From an uncultured Candidatus Nitrosopumilus sp. (GTDB lineage: Archaea; Thermoproteota; Nitrososphaeria; Nitrososphaerales; Nitrosopumilaceae): DNA of 64,000 nucleotides. This document shows, in pieces, positions 8,581-17,868 of this stretch. Under the pieces are notes generated by a model. That model saw nothing but the letters and a program-made list of their open reading frames with translations, was not told where the DNA came from and ran no database searches. The translations under genes were made by a program, and so were the position numbers. The DNA lies in assembly GCA_951812645.1 (NCBI GenBank), contig CATOSM010000001.1, forward strand, positions 537,560 through 601,559. Reading direction: 5' to 3'. Position 1 is the first letter of the stretch. Each line of letters begins with the position of its first letter.

Positions 8581-9659
8581 TGAGGGACTCCCGAAGTATT
8601 ACCTACGCCAATAACCACAACAGACTGTCCTGATTTGGTGTTTTCACGAATCATATCACGTACTTGATCATGAACATCCTCAGCAGCATCAGCAATATCT
8701 TTGGCCATCAGAGTGATTGCTTCTTTAACGGATTGTTTAATCACGATAGAAAATATCGGAATATTCTTTGTTGTTGCAATTGCTTCTATTTGGAATCGTT
8801 CAGTGCCGATTCCGCCAATGGCTGCGCCAAATCCTTGTGCAATGGAAGCAGAAGATTCACCTTCCATTTTTAATGCAGCGTCAATCATTATTATTGCATC
8901 AACATTATTTCCAGAAATGATTTTTTCTAATCCATCTGCAGGTCTTCCCACAGTGGAGCCAGGACCCTCGGCTTTTAACAGAAACAATTTTCTGTCTTCA
9001 AAATCAGTTTTTGCCAGCGATGTCTGAAATGCAATAGTTTCTTTTTGAACATTCAACATCATTTTTCCAACAACCATGGGACCGATACCATCACCCACAG
9101 GCTGACTTGCCTTAAATGCAGGGATTGCTTCCTTCATTGCCTCTGCTTGCTCCATGATAAAAGGAAGAATCATTTGTAAAGGCAAGATTAACGGATAGTT
9201 ATTTTGTTTTTTAGCAGTCAAAAACATGTGATTTATGATTTTGTAGATAATTTGTAACGAGGATGCCAATTCAAGCAATGTTTGGACTTTAGACAATTCA
9301 ACATCAGACATGCCAGGAGATAAGAGTTTCACATGCTCACGGGTATAACCCTCTCTAGCACGTACAGTGTGTTGAACTTTTTCAACAATGCCATTAGGAT
9401 CCATATCAACAGGCATTATGGTAAAATAATCTAAAAATTTATCGATTTTTTTTTCAGAAAGATCTTTTACACCAATGGTATTTTTGATATAACTAATTAA
9501 TTCAGCTTTAGATTCATTTCTAAAACTATCTAATTTTTTAATTCCTTTCTTAATTTCCCTAGACGTTACAAGTAGCTGAATCTGCTGACCATAAAATACA
9601 AAAAGAATTATCGGGAGAATCCAAACCAGCATCATAAGAGGATTGGAATCATCACTCAT
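8577..9659 (-). CDS. DUF1512 family membrane-anchored protein
   Basis: About 360 residues. The ATG at 9659 gives MSDDSNPLMMLVWILPIILFVFYGQ, one N-terminal membrane helix followed by a cytoplasmic domain. The C-terminal third is rich in conserved Gly motifs (GPMVVGKMML, GPGSTVGRPADG, IAQGFGAAIGGIGTERFQIE, VVVIGVGNTSGVPQ) that are characteristic of archaeal DUF1512 proteins. An in-frame TTG 48 bases upstream is a weaker start. The family has no assigned function; it is coupled to a small zinc protein downstream. Confidence 0.7.
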   Translation of the reverse strand: MSDDSNPLMMLVWILPIILFVFYGQQIQLLVTSREIKKGIKKLDSFRNESKAELISYIKNTIGVKDLSEKKIDKFLDYFTIMPVDMDPNGIVEKVQHTVRAREGYTREHVKLLSPGMSDVELSKVQTLLELASSLQIIYKIINHMFLTAKKQNNYPLILPLQMILPFIMEQAEAMKEAIPAFKASQPVGDGIGPMVVGKMMLNVQKETIAFQTSLAKTDFEDRKLFLLKAEGPGSTVGRPADGLEKIISGNNVDAIIMIDAALKMEGESSASIAQGFGAAIGGIGTERFQIEAIATTKNIPIFSIVIKQSVKEAITLMAKDIADAAEDVHDQVRDMIRENTKSGQSVVVIGVGNTSGVPQ

Positions 9660-9809
9660 CGAAAAGGACTGATCAAGATCAAAGTTAGTAAAATTCACTA
9701 GAATCAAGATCCCTCTAAACCAAATTAAAGCATTCGTCCCAATTTCATAGACAAAAATTTAGATCAAAGTAAGGAAATACCAGACCTGTAAGCCAGTAAT
9801 GGCGAGTGC

Positions 9810-9819
9810 TTTTATATAG
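9810..9819 (+). promoter_or_regulatory. TATA box of the TBP gene
   Basis: TTTTATATAG lies about 24-33 bases before the ATG at 9843, the spacing for a transcript that starts at or a few bases before the ATG. No Shine-Dalgarno sequence is present, consistent with a leaderless or near-leaderless mRNA. Confidence 0.55.
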
Positions 9820-9842
9820 TTAAAATACAAAAAAAGCCGAAT

Positions 9843-10403
9843 ATGCCACAAACAAAACCCATCGTAAGTTTAGAGAATGTTGTAGCTTCGGCAGATGTAA
9901 TGCAGAAGATGGATTTGAACGAAATCACTAGAACATTTCCAGACGTAGAATATCATCCGGATCAATTTCCAGGACTCGTTTTCAGATTAAAAACCCCAAA
10001 AACGGCAACATTGATTTTCACCTCAGGTAAAATGGTATGCACTGGTTCAAAATCCGAAGAAATGGCTAGAAAAGCGGTAAAAACAGTGGTACAAAAACTT
10101 CGCAAAGGCAAAATCAAAGTCAAAAAAGATGCCGTAGTAACAATACAAAACATCGTAGCGTCTATTAATTTAGGTGGGAAAATCCATTTGGAACAAGCTG
10201 CAAGAACGTTACCACGAAGTATGTATGAACCTGAACAATTCCCAGGACTAATTCATAGAATGTTAGATCCAAAAACAGTCATTTTGTTATTCTCATCAGG
10301 AAAACTTGTCTGCACGGGTGCCAAACAAGAACCAGACGTGTATCGTTCTGTGAACAACCTACACGCATTACTAGAAGAAAAGAAATTAATGATTTATGAT
10401 TGA
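9843..10403 (+). CDS. tbp: TATA-box-binding protein
   Basis: 186 residues made of two imperfect direct repeats forming the saddle: repeat 1 (IVSLENVVASADV ... FPGLVFRLKTPKTATLIFTSGKMVCTGSKS) and repeat 2 (TIQNIVASINLGGK ... FPGLIHRMLDPKTVILLFSSGKLVCTGAKQ). The DNA-contacting Val/Phe-type residues and the FPG(L)..R.. signatures are in place in both halves. Length is standard for archaeal TBP. It is the basal promoter-recognition factor. Confidence 0.97.
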   Translation: MPQTKPIVSLENVVASADVMQKMDLNEITRTFPDVEYHPDQFPGLVFRLKTPKTATLIFTSGKMVCTGSKSEEMARKAVKTVVQKLRKGKIKVKKDAVVTIQNIVASINLGGKIHLEQAARTLPRSMYEPEQFPGLIHRMLDPKTVILLFSSGKLVCTGAKQEPDVYRSVNNLHALLEEKKLMIYD

Positions 10404-10477
10404 TATCATAAGTCAAAAACTTATTTTCGTTAGTTTTTAATTTTCACATAATTGATTTTGGTATGTATGATTGTCAG

Positions 10478-10807
10478 TTATTTTATTGGGCTGCCCAAAG
10501 GAATTTCTTCTTTAACAGTTAACCAAAATGGTCTGTCATCTACGTCAGCTGCTAACAGCATTACATTTGATTCCACCCCTGCCATTTTTTTAGGTTCAAG
10601 ATTTGCAATTACTACCACAGTTTTTCCAATCATATCTTCAGGTTGATAATATTGTGCACCGCCGATAATTACATCCCGTTGATCATCCCCGCCCAAGTCA
10701 ATTTTTCCTTTAATGATTCTGGATTTGCCTTCAACTGGTTCAGTATCAATAACTTTTGCAACCCTAATGTCTAATTTTGCAAAGTCATCATAAGACACAG
10801 TAGACAT
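10478..10807 (-). CDS. tRNA-binding domain protein (MetG C-terminal/Arc1p-like)
   Basis: 109 residues forming one OB-fold EMAP/Trbp111 domain: FAKLDIRVAKVIDTEPVEGKSRI, VIIGGAQYYQPEDMIGKTVVVIANLEPKKMAGVESNVMLLA and a C-terminal LTVKEEIPLGSPI. In archaea this is often the free form of the C-terminal methionyl-tRNA synthetase domain (sometimes annotated metG beta), which binds tRNA non-specifically and helps the synthetase. Confidence 0.85.
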   Translation of the reverse strand: MSTVSYDDFAKLDIRVAKVIDTEPVEGKSRIIKGKIDLGGDDQRDVIIGGAQYYQPEDMIGKTVVVIANLEPKKMAGVESNVMLLAADVDDRPFWLTVKEEIPLGSPIK

Positions 10808-10846
10808 GGTTAATCTAAAGTTCTCCTGTTAAAATGAATTTCGAAA

Positions 10847-11044
10847 TCATTGTAATTCTTTTTTATTAATTCCACTAGTTTCAATTTCATAACGTAAGGC
10901 AGCAGGGAGTTCCAGGTATTGTTTATTGACTAGAATAATTATTTGATCTTCAGGGACATTGACTTTTTTTAATAATTTTCCACGTTGATGGGCATATGCA
11001 TTTTTCCAGAATCCTGCACCATCCAGTGTTTCAATTTTTGCCAT
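10847..11044 (-). CDS. Hypothetical protein (65 aa)
   Basis: ATG start, reading MAKIETLDGAGFWKNAYAHQRGKLLKK. No metal or membrane motif. It lies 39 bases upstream of the tRNA-binding-domain gene on the same strand, so co-transcription is likely. Not recognised. Confidence 0.5.
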   Translation of the reverse strand: MAKIETLDGAGFWKNAYAHQRGKLLKKVNVPEDQIIILVNKQYLELPAALRYEIETSGINKKELQ

Positions 11045-11182
11045 ATGCAGAAAAGAATCTGTTTTATTTTATATGTTAAGTGACTGTGACGGAAGAATGG
11101 CAAACGCCATTGGAACTGGAGTTAATGTTCCGGATTTTAGGCATATTACCCATCACAGTCTATTTCAATTGGATTCGGAATC

Positions 11183-11193
11183 TAATATATTTA
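11183..11193 (+). promoter_or_regulatory. TATA-like promoter element of the SRPBCC gene
   Basis: TAATATATTTA centred about 30 bases before the ATG at 11218, in a 173-base gap between divergent genes. The repeated GGATTTTA(G) words nearby (around 11135 and 11206) may be chance. Confidence 0.4.
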
Positions 11194-11217
11194 ATGGAGG
11201 GCACCGGATTTTAGAGC

Positions 11218-11634
11218 ATGGCTACAATCGAAGTAGAAATTGAGATTGATGCGTCAATAGAGAAGGTATGGGATGTGATATCAGACGTAGATAATGAGCC
11301 AAAATTTTGGAAGGGGACCAAAGAAGTCAGAAATATTTCCAAAGAAGGAAATACAGTCAATCGAGAAGTTACAATAGCTTTTAGAGATCAAAAATGCCTA
11401 CAAGAAGTAAAAATTTGCCCTAAAAAGAAAATACAAGCCAAATTCACAAAAGGGATCATCAAAGGCGAGAAAACAGTATCGATAATTACAAAAGATGGAA
11501 AAATAATTCTTTCGACATATTGGGATATCAAACTGACAGGAATGATGGGCATGTTTACAGGAATGATTAAAAAACACATCAAGAGCGGGACAGAGCAAGC
11601 CATGCAAAGTATCAAAAAAGAGATCGAGGGTTAG
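11218..11634 (+). CDS. SRPBCC / polyketide-cyclase-like lipid-binding protein
   Basis: 138 residues with the START-like opening VEIEIDASIEKVWDVISDVDNEPKFWKGTKEV and a long C-terminal amphipathic helix (GMIKKHIKSGTEQAMQSIKKEIE). This helix-grip fold holds a hydrophobic ligand. The gene sits five bases ahead of a glycosyltransferase, with which it is probably co-transcribed; together they may serve lipid or polyprenol glycosylation (inference). Confidence 0.7.
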   Translation: MATIEVEIEIDASIEKVWDVISDVDNEPKFWKGTKEVRNISKEGNTVNREVTIAFRDQKCLQEVKICPKKKIQAKFTKGIIKGEKTVSIITKDGKIILSTYWDIKLTGMMGMFTGMIKKHIKSGTEQAMQSIKKEIEG

Positions 11635-11639
11635 ACTTC

Positions 11640-12848
11640 ATGGATTTTGCAATGGATATTTTCAATTACATAGTGGCAGCAATTCTAATTGGAATTAGTG
11701 GAACATGGATATTTCTCATCAAAACAATGACAGATTCTTTTAGATTAACACCATATCTGGATAAATTTGAAAACACGTCAAAAGAAAACCCCAAAGTATC
11801 AATAATTTTACCAGCAAGAAATGAAGAAGAACGTATCCGTAATTGTTTGGATTCACTAATCAATCAGGACTATCAAAATTGCGAAATCATTGTTATTGAT
11901 GATTCTTCAGAAGATGCAACTGGAAAAATAATTGCGGAATACTCAAAAAAATATGAAAATGTTATTTCTGTAACAGCAAGACCCAAACCAGAGGGTTGGG
12001 TGGGAAAGAATTGGGCATGCATGGAAGGATATCAGAAAGCATCAGGGGAATTGCTATTGTTTACAGATGCAGATACAAAACATGAAAAAAAGGTAACATC
12101 ACTGGCAGTAAATCATTTGAATTCATACAGTTTAGATGCATTGTCTGCAATTCCAAAAATGCTCACATTTGATTTTTGGACAAACATTACACTTCCAATC
12201 ATATCTACATTTTTGCATACTAGATTTTCAGCATTAAATGTCAATAATCCAAAGAAAAAAACAGGGTATTTTTTTGGGAGTTTTTTTATTCTGAAGAAAA
12301 AAGCCTATCAAGAAGTCGGAATGCACGAAGGGGTCAAGCATGAAATAATTGAGGATGGAGCTCTAGGCAAAAAAGTCAAAGAATCAGGATACAAAATGAA
12401 AATGGTCAGAGGAGAACACCTCATTGATGCAATTTGGGCAAGAGACAAAACAACATTGTGGAACGCATTGAAGCGATTGATGGTTCCACTGTATCTTCAA
12501 AGTGGAAAGATTGCAATAGGAATATTTTTTGCAATAGTATTTTTGCTATTCATTCCATTTCCAATACTTGCAGCATCAATAGTCGCGCCAACAGAAACAA
12601 TATCATCCAAAGTACTCTGTATTACATCGGCAATAGCTTCAATTTTGATTTACATCGGGGCAATCGTAGAAGTAAAAATGGGACTGAAGTTAAAAGCAGG
12701 ATACGCATTATTTGCACCACTAGGAAGTTTGGTAGTAGTATCGGGATTTTTAAGTGGATTATTACAAGCCAAAACAGAATCAGCGGTAACATGGAGAGGC
12801 AGAAGTTATTCTATGAAAGACCATACCCAAAGTTCAATCAACGTATAG
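11640..12848 (+). CDS. Family 2 glycosyltransferase, membrane-bound
   Basis: 402 residues. One N-terminal TM helix (about 9-30) is followed by a GT-A domain: VSIILPARNEEERI (56-66), IIVIDDSSEDATG (84-95), WVGKNWACMEGY, and the metal-binding DAD at 143-145 (LLFTDADTKHEK). An ED motif (IEDGALGKKVKESGY) follows, and then two to three TM helices at the C-terminus (about 285-380). The WVGKNWA box and domain order resemble glycosyltransferases of carotenoid or lipid precursors (CrtQ-like). The acceptor is unknown. Confidence 0.85.
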   Translation: MDFAMDIFNYIVAAILIGISGTWIFLIKTMTDSFRLTPYLDKFENTSKENPKVSIILPARNEEERIRNCLDSLINQDYQNCEIIVIDDSSEDATGKIIAEYSKKYENVISVTARPKPEGWVGKNWACMEGYQKASGELLLFTDADTKHEKKVTSLAVNHLNSYSLDALSAIPKMLTFDFWTNITLPIISTFLHTRFSALNVNNPKKKTGYFFGSFFILKKKAYQEVGMHEGVKHEIIEDGALGKKVKESGYKMKMVRGEHLIDAIWARDKTTLWNALKRLMVPLYLQSGKIAIGIFFAIVFLLFIPFPILAASIVAPTETISSKVLCITSAIASILIYIGAIVEVKMGLKLKAGYALFAPLGSLVVVSGFLSGLLQAKTESAVTWRGRSYSMKDHTQSSINV

Positions 12849-12886
12849 CAAGCCTTTTAGATAGAAAATAGAGAATAGAAAATCTC

Positions 12887-14029
12887 TTGAACAAATCAGG
12901 ATTACTAGTTGGAGGAGCAACAGGATCAATAGTTGCAGTCATAATTGTCACATTGTTATTTATCTCACCATCAGAACCAATAAAGTCAGAAATCAATGTA
13001 GAAGATCAGCAAGCAGCCAATGCCATTGACAATACATCGACATTTTCAAATAGATTGTCATTGATTGAGATTTTTGAAAAATCAGAACCGGGAGTAGTTA
13101 GGGTTAATGTTCAAAAGGGAGAAACAGAAGACACAAGAGGCGGAGTAGGATCAGGGTTTGTTTTTGATAAAAAAGGGCACATAATTACAAATGCCCATGT
13201 CATAAAAGATGCAAACAAAGTAGTCGTAACTTTTCTTGATGGAAGATCCTACAATGCAGAAATTATCGGTACGGATGAATATACAGACATTGCAGTTATC
13301 AAAGTAGAGGTAGATTCAGATTTATTATATCCATTATCTATCGGAGATTCTTCAAATCTAAAAGTAGGTGAAGGTATTGCAGCTATAGGCAATCCATTTG
13401 GATTGTCAGGTTCAATGACATCAGGAATTATTAGTCAGCTGGGAAGATTACTCCCATACCAAGATTCAGGTTTCTCTATTCCAGATGTAATTCAAACAGA
13501 TGCAGCAATCAATCCAGGAAATTCAGGAGGTCCGCTACTTAACATGCAAGGAGAAATAGTGGGAATAAACACTGCAATACAATCATCCACAGGAGAATTT
13601 ACAGGGGTAGGATTTGCAGTGCCGTCACAGACAGTTGCGAAAATTGTTCCAACATTAGTAGAAGATGGAGAATACAAACACCCATGGATTGGAATTTCAG
13701 GCAGAGATATTGATCCAGATCTAGCCAAAGTACTGAATCGTACAGAAGCAATAGGATTTTTGATAGTTACCGTAGTAGAAGACGGTCCAGCATTTGATGC
13801 AGGCCTAATAGGATCCGATAAAACCATAGAAGTTGAAGGTAGAAACTATTCGATTGGAGGAGACATCATTCTATCAGTAGATGGGCTAGATATTAGAAAA
13901 ATTGACGATATTTTGATTCACCTACAAAGAGCAAAGTCAGTGGGAGACGAAATGATATTAGAAATTTTAAGAGATGGAAGGACAGCAGATATCTCAATCA
14001 TACTAGAAGAAAGGCCAAATGGAAATTAA
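12887..14029 (+). CDS. HtrA/Deg-type membrane serine protease with PDZ domain
   Basis: 380 residues, TTG start. One N-terminal TM helix (5-27) leaves the protease outside the cell. The trypsin-like triad is complete: His104 (TNAHV), Asp134 (YTDIAVIKV) and Ser213 (NPGNSGGPL). A single PDZ domain covers about 275-375. Extracytoplasmic protein quality control is the known role of the family. It follows the glycosyltransferase by 38 bases on the same strand. Confidence 0.9.
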   Translation: MNKSGLLVGGATGSIVAVIIVTLLFISPSEPIKSEINVEDQQAANAIDNTSTFSNRLSLIEIFEKSEPGVVRVNVQKGETEDTRGGVGSGFVFDKKGHIITNAHVIKDANKVVVTFLDGRSYNAEIIGTDEYTDIAVIKVEVDSDLLYPLSIGDSSNLKVGEGIAAIGNPFGLSGSMTSGIISQLGRLLPYQDSGFSIPDVIQTDAAINPGNSGGPLLNMQGEIVGINTAIQSSTGEFTGVGFAVPSQTVAKIVPTLVEDGEYKHPWIGISGRDIDPDLAKVLNRTEAIGFLIVTVVEDGPAFDAGLIGSDKTIEVEGRNYSIGGDIILSVDGLDIRKIDDILIHLQRAKSVGDEMILEILRDGRTADISIILEERPNGN

Positions 14030-14071
14030 TCCAGTACAAGCATAAATACTCCATATCAAGAAATTCTTCTA

Positions 14072-15241
14072 GTGAACAATCTTGTTTTTGAATCTGAAAG
14101 TTTGAATGGGATTTTAGAAAATAAACCGATATCACGTCAACAGGCAATAGGCATGTATCAAAAAGCAACAAAGTATCCAAATGAACTGTTTCAAGCATCT
14201 CAAGAACTCAGAAAAAAATATAAAAAAAACACAGTTACATTTTCTAAAAAAGCATTTTTCAATATTGTAAATTTGTGTAAAGACACATGCTCGTATTGTA
14301 CATACAAATCAGAACCTAATGAAGCAAAGATTTCATTAATGTCAAAAAAACAAATTTCAGAGCTACTAGCCTTAGCAAAAAAATACAGATGTACAGAAGC
14401 ATTATTTGTAACAGGAGAACAACCAGAACAAAAATATCAAGAAGCGCGAGACTGGCTTAAAGAAAATGGTTTCAAATCCACAGTGGAATATCTAGTTCAT
14501 TCTTCAGAACTGGCATTGGAAACAGGATTATTTCCACATACTAATGCAGGAAATCTAAATTATGAAGAAATGAAAGAATTGAAAAAAACAAATGTCTCAA
14601 TGGGGGTTATGCTTGAAAATATCAGTGAGAGACTAACAGAGAAAGGCATGCCACACCGTTTAGCAGCAAGTAAAAGACCAAAAGCAAGATTAGAAGTTTT
14701 GGAGAATTCTGGAAAACTAGGCATACCTATGACCACAGGAATACTGGCAGGCATTGGAGAAAATATGGAAGAGATTATTGATTCATTATTTGCAATAAAA
14801 CAACTAAATGAAAGATATGGAAATATTCAAGAGGTGATTTTGCAAAACTTTCAGCCAAAACCAGATACTAAAATGAAAGATGCGCCTGGAGCCGACGAAA
14901 AATATTTCAAAATTATTGTTGCGTTATCCAGAATCATCATGCCACAAATGAACATACAAATTCCGCCAAACCTATCACCAAAATCATATCAAGGTTTTCT
15001 ATCTGCAGGAATTAATGATTGGGGAGGAATATCGCCATTAACTCCAGACTTTGTAAATCCGGAATTTTCTTGGCCAGAAATAGACAAAGTGGATGAAAAT
15101 TCTAAAAATGCAGGATTTGATTTAAAATGCAGATTTCCAACATATCCAGAATATTTTTCGTTTATCAGCAAAGAGTTAAGAGGCAAGATATCAATTATTG
15201 AAAATGAGGAAGGATTTGTAAAGGAGGAATATTGGAGATGA
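14072..15241 (+). CDS. cofG: 7,8-didemethyl-8-hydroxy-5-deazariboflavin (FO) synthase subunit 1
   Basis: Radical SAM enzyme. The [4Fe-4S] cysteines are C69, C73 and C76 (NLCKDTCSYCTYKS). The SAM-binding GE motif follows (LFVTGEQPEQ), and the tail has the CofG signatures PPNLSPKSYQGFLSAGINDWGG. With CofH it builds FO, the chromophore of coenzyme F420, from tyrosine and 5-amino-6-ribitylaminouracil. GTG start, 389 residues. It overlaps cofH by four bases. Confidence 0.92.
   Translation: MNNLVFESESLNGILENKPISRQQAIGMYQKATKYPNELFQASQELRKKYKKNTVTFSKKAFFNIVNLCKDTCSYCTYKSEPNEAKISLMSKKQISELLALAKKYRCTEALFVTGEQPEQKYQEARDWLKENGFKSTVEYLVHSSELALETGLFPHTNAGNLNYEEMKELKKTNVSMGVMLENISERLTEKGMPHRLAASKRPKARLEVLENSGKLGIPMTTGILAGIGENMEEIIDSLFAIKQLNERYGNIQEVILQNFQPKPDTKMKDAPGADEKYFKIIVALSRIIMPQMNIQIPPNLSPKSYQGFLSAGINDWGGISPLTPDFVNPEFSWPEIDKVDENSKNAGFDLKCRFPTYPEYFSFISKELRGKISIIENEEGFVKEEYWR
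15221..15227 (+). promoter_or_regulatory. Strong Shine-Dalgarno site deciding the cofH start
   Basis: AAGGAGG inside the end of cofG, ten bases before the ATG at 15238. It favours this ATG (in an ATGA overlap with the cofG stop) over the TTG two codons upstream. Most first genes in this window have no such site, so internal operon genes here use SD-led translation. Confidence 0.6.
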
Positions 15242-16494
15242 TTAGCAACATAGATTCGCTTTTTAAAAATGTAGATCCCATAATTGCAGAAATTCTAAAT
15301 GATGCATTGTCTGAAAAAGAAATTTCTGCAGATGATGGATTAGCATTATTTGATGCTCAAGGAATCGACTTTCATCTAGTAGGAATAGTTGCAGACGAAT
15401 TAAGAAGAAGGAGAGTAGGGGATATTGTATCATATGTAGTAAATAGAAACATCAATTTTACAAATGTCTGCATCAAACAATGTGGTTTTTGTGCATTTAG
15501 TAGGGATTTCAGAGAAGAGGAAGGATATTTTCTTCCAAATGAGGAGATTGTTCGCAGAGCAAAAGAAGCATATCAATTAGGTGCAACAGAAGTATGCATT
15601 CAGGCAGGATTGCCACCAGACATGGATGGAGGCCTGTATGAGAAGATATGCAGAGATATCAAAAAAGAGATTCCAGACATCCATATTCATGGATTTTCTC
15701 CCGAAGAGATACTATACGGAGCAACTCGTTCAAATGTTTCAATTGAAGAATTTTTGAAAAGAATGAAGCAAGCTGGAGTGAATACGCTTCCAGGAACATC
15801 TGCAGAAATTCTAGATCAGAAGCTACGAGATAAAATATCCCCAGGCAGAATCAGTGTAAAAGAATGGGAAACAGTCATCAAAAATGCTCACAGAATGGGA
15901 ATCAACACAACATCAACTATGATGTTCGGACATGTAGAGACATTAGAAGATAGAGTGAAACACATTGCAAAACTAAGAGAAATCCAAAAAGAAACAGGAG
16001 GATTTACAGAGTTTGTTCCGCTAAATTTCATCCATACAGAAGCACCAATGTACAAACACGAATTACATGAAGGCATAAGACAGGGAGGTAGTGGAAACGA
16101 TGTTTTACTTACTCACGCAGTTGCAAGAATAATGTTGAATAATTTTATTGACAACATTCAAATGTCATGGGTCAAAGAAGGCCAAAAAATGTCACAGTTA
16201 CTACTAATGTGGGGAGCAAATGATTTCGGTGGCACATTAATCAATGAAAGCATTTCAATATCAGCAGGTTCAGAATACGGTCAGTTACTTAGACCGAAAG
16301 AAATCAGAAGGATGGTAAAGGAAATCGGAAGAATTCCTGCAGAAAGAAACACCCATTATAACATTCTAAAAAAATTCGAAGGAGATGAAGAAGCAGAGGA
16401 TAAATTAGATAATGTTGCAGATACGCAATTCGGATCATATGTAGAATTGATTAAAATTAATAAATTTAATTATGAAAACCCTAGAAAGCAATAA
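15238..16494 (+). CDS. cofH: FO synthase subunit 2
   Basis: Second radical SAM half of FO synthase, which makes the tyrosine-derived intermediate. From the ATG at 15238 (418 residues) the cluster cysteines are about C78, C82 and C85 (NVCIKQCGFCAFSRDF). The body has the CofH/MqnC family motifs IQAGLPPDMDGG, LPGTSAEILDQKLRDKISPGR, TSTMMFGHVE and WGANDFGGTL.NESIS. It is translationally coupled to cofG, and its last 23 bases overlap the start of the broken pmbA-like gene. Confidence 0.9.
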   Translation: MISNIDSLFKNVDPIIAEILNDALSEKEISADDGLALFDAQGIDFHLVGIVADELRRRRVGDIVSYVVNRNINFTNVCIKQCGFCAFSRDFREEEGYFLPNEEIVRRAKEAYQLGATEVCIQAGLPPDMDGGLYEKICRDIKKEIPDIHIHGFSPEEILYGATRSNVSIEEFLKRMKQAGVNTLPGTSAEILDQKLRDKISPGRISVKEWETVIKNAHRMGINTTSTMMFGHVETLEDRVKHIAKLREIQKETGGFTEFVPLNFIHTEAPMYKHELHEGIRQGGSGNDVLLTHAVARIMLNNFIDNIQMSWVKEGQKMSQLLLMWGANDFGGTLINESISISAGSEYGQLLRPKEIRRMVKEIGRIPAERNTHYNILKKFEGDEEAEDKLDNVADTQFGSYVELIKINKFNYENPRKQ

Positions 16495-17849
16495 TTTGCC
16501 AACATTAGAAAAAGCACTACAGCATTCAAAAAAATAGGAGTTGATGAATGCAATATTGTCAGAATTAAGAAAAAAATCACGTCAGTTAGAATTACAGATT
16601 CTGAAATTGCAGAGATAAAAGAGAGTTTTGATCAAAGTTATGAAATTAGGTTAATTCATGATAAAAAAATCACGTCAAGAGAAACAACAAATGAAAATAA
16701 AATAGAATGTACAATTGATAATGCATTCAAAAGACTGTCAAATCTAAAACCAAGGGAATTTTGGGAAGGATTGCCATACAAAGATGATCATAATTTATTA
16801 AATCGAGCATTTGATCAAAAATTAGAGAAGATATCAGGCTCCAATTGTACGGATATCGTACAAAATATGTTTAATTCGTCAAATTACACTAAAGTTGATA
16901 CGATTATGGGATCACTTAACATCATATCAGAAACTTTTGAGTTAATGAATTCTAACTGATTAGAGTTTAATGAAAAAGATACATACATTTCAGGAATAAT
17001 TAATGCCGAATCAGGGCATGGGGAAATTCCAGTATCAGGAATTGGACATGCCAGTGGAAGAACACAGGAGAATTTTTCTTCAGAACAGATAGGAAATGAT
17101 GCCAAAAACGTGTATAGAATCAATTAATCCACAAAAATTAATTCAGACATATATTCGATAATTTTTGAGCCATATTCAGTAGGGGGATTATTAGCATTTG
17201 TAGTTGCCGCAAATTTTAATTTTAAAGTATTTTCAGAGAAAAAAGTTGTTTTTCAAATAATTTTGAAAAAGAAATGGCAGTAAAAGAATTTAGCTTAACT
17301 GATGATCCACATGTTCCAGAAGAAATAGGAACAAAAGTAACTGATGATGAAGGAATAAAAACAGAAAAAAACAATTTGATAGAAAAAGGAGTTTTCAAAA
17401 ATACATATTCAAATTTATTTGATAGATACAAAGAAGGAAAGCAATCAACAGGAAATCCATCACGTCCAGATTAATCAACGGGTAGAAGTTCAGAACCAAT
17501 TCCAATGGCAGCATCACACAATCTATTAGTAACCCCGGGAGATCATTCCGAGGAAGAGATGATGGAATAGACCAGGCATGGATTGTCAGTAGGAAGATTA
17601 TGGTACACATATGCAGCAAATCCAATCAAAGGAGGTTTCTCATGTACGGCAGGAAGATGGATTAGAATCATATAAAATGGAGAGATGGTTGGACCAGGCA
17701 AATCAGTTAGAATAATTTACAATTTACCAGCAATGATGAAAAATATTTCGAACATTGGGGACAATCAAATAAACGTCATCCAATGGGCATCATTACCATC
17801 AGCTACACCATCAACAAAGGCGGAAAATATCGCAGTAAATTCCATTTAA
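16472..17849 (+). pseudogene. PmbA/TldD-family metalloprotease-like gene, multiply frameshifted
   Basis: Stitching frames recovers the whole length of a PmbA/TldE-type protein (about 459 codons). An ATG at 16472 overlaps cofH; the frame breaks at 16535 in a run of seven A (eight would keep it open); an in-frame TGA lies at 16957 before LEFNEKDTYISGIINAESG; further stops follow before FEPYSVGGLLAFVVAANFNFK (about 17166-17225). A piece with DDPHVPEEIGTKVTDDEG and NTYSNLFDRYK (17274-17474) follows, then EPIPMAASHNLLVTPGDHS, then a scrambled end. At least five lesions make this a true pseudogene. TldD/PmbA proteins process peptides (microcin B17, CcdA) and quinone-cofactor-like peptides in bacteria; the archaeal role is unclear. 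Confidence 0.8.
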
Positions 17850-17868
17850 GCCTAAATTTAGGCACAAA

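Noticed and set aside
11055..11217. Short plus-strand frame MANAIGTGVNV... before the SRPBCC gene
   Set aside because: It overlaps the promoter region and the next gene's start, with no motif; more likely non-coding.
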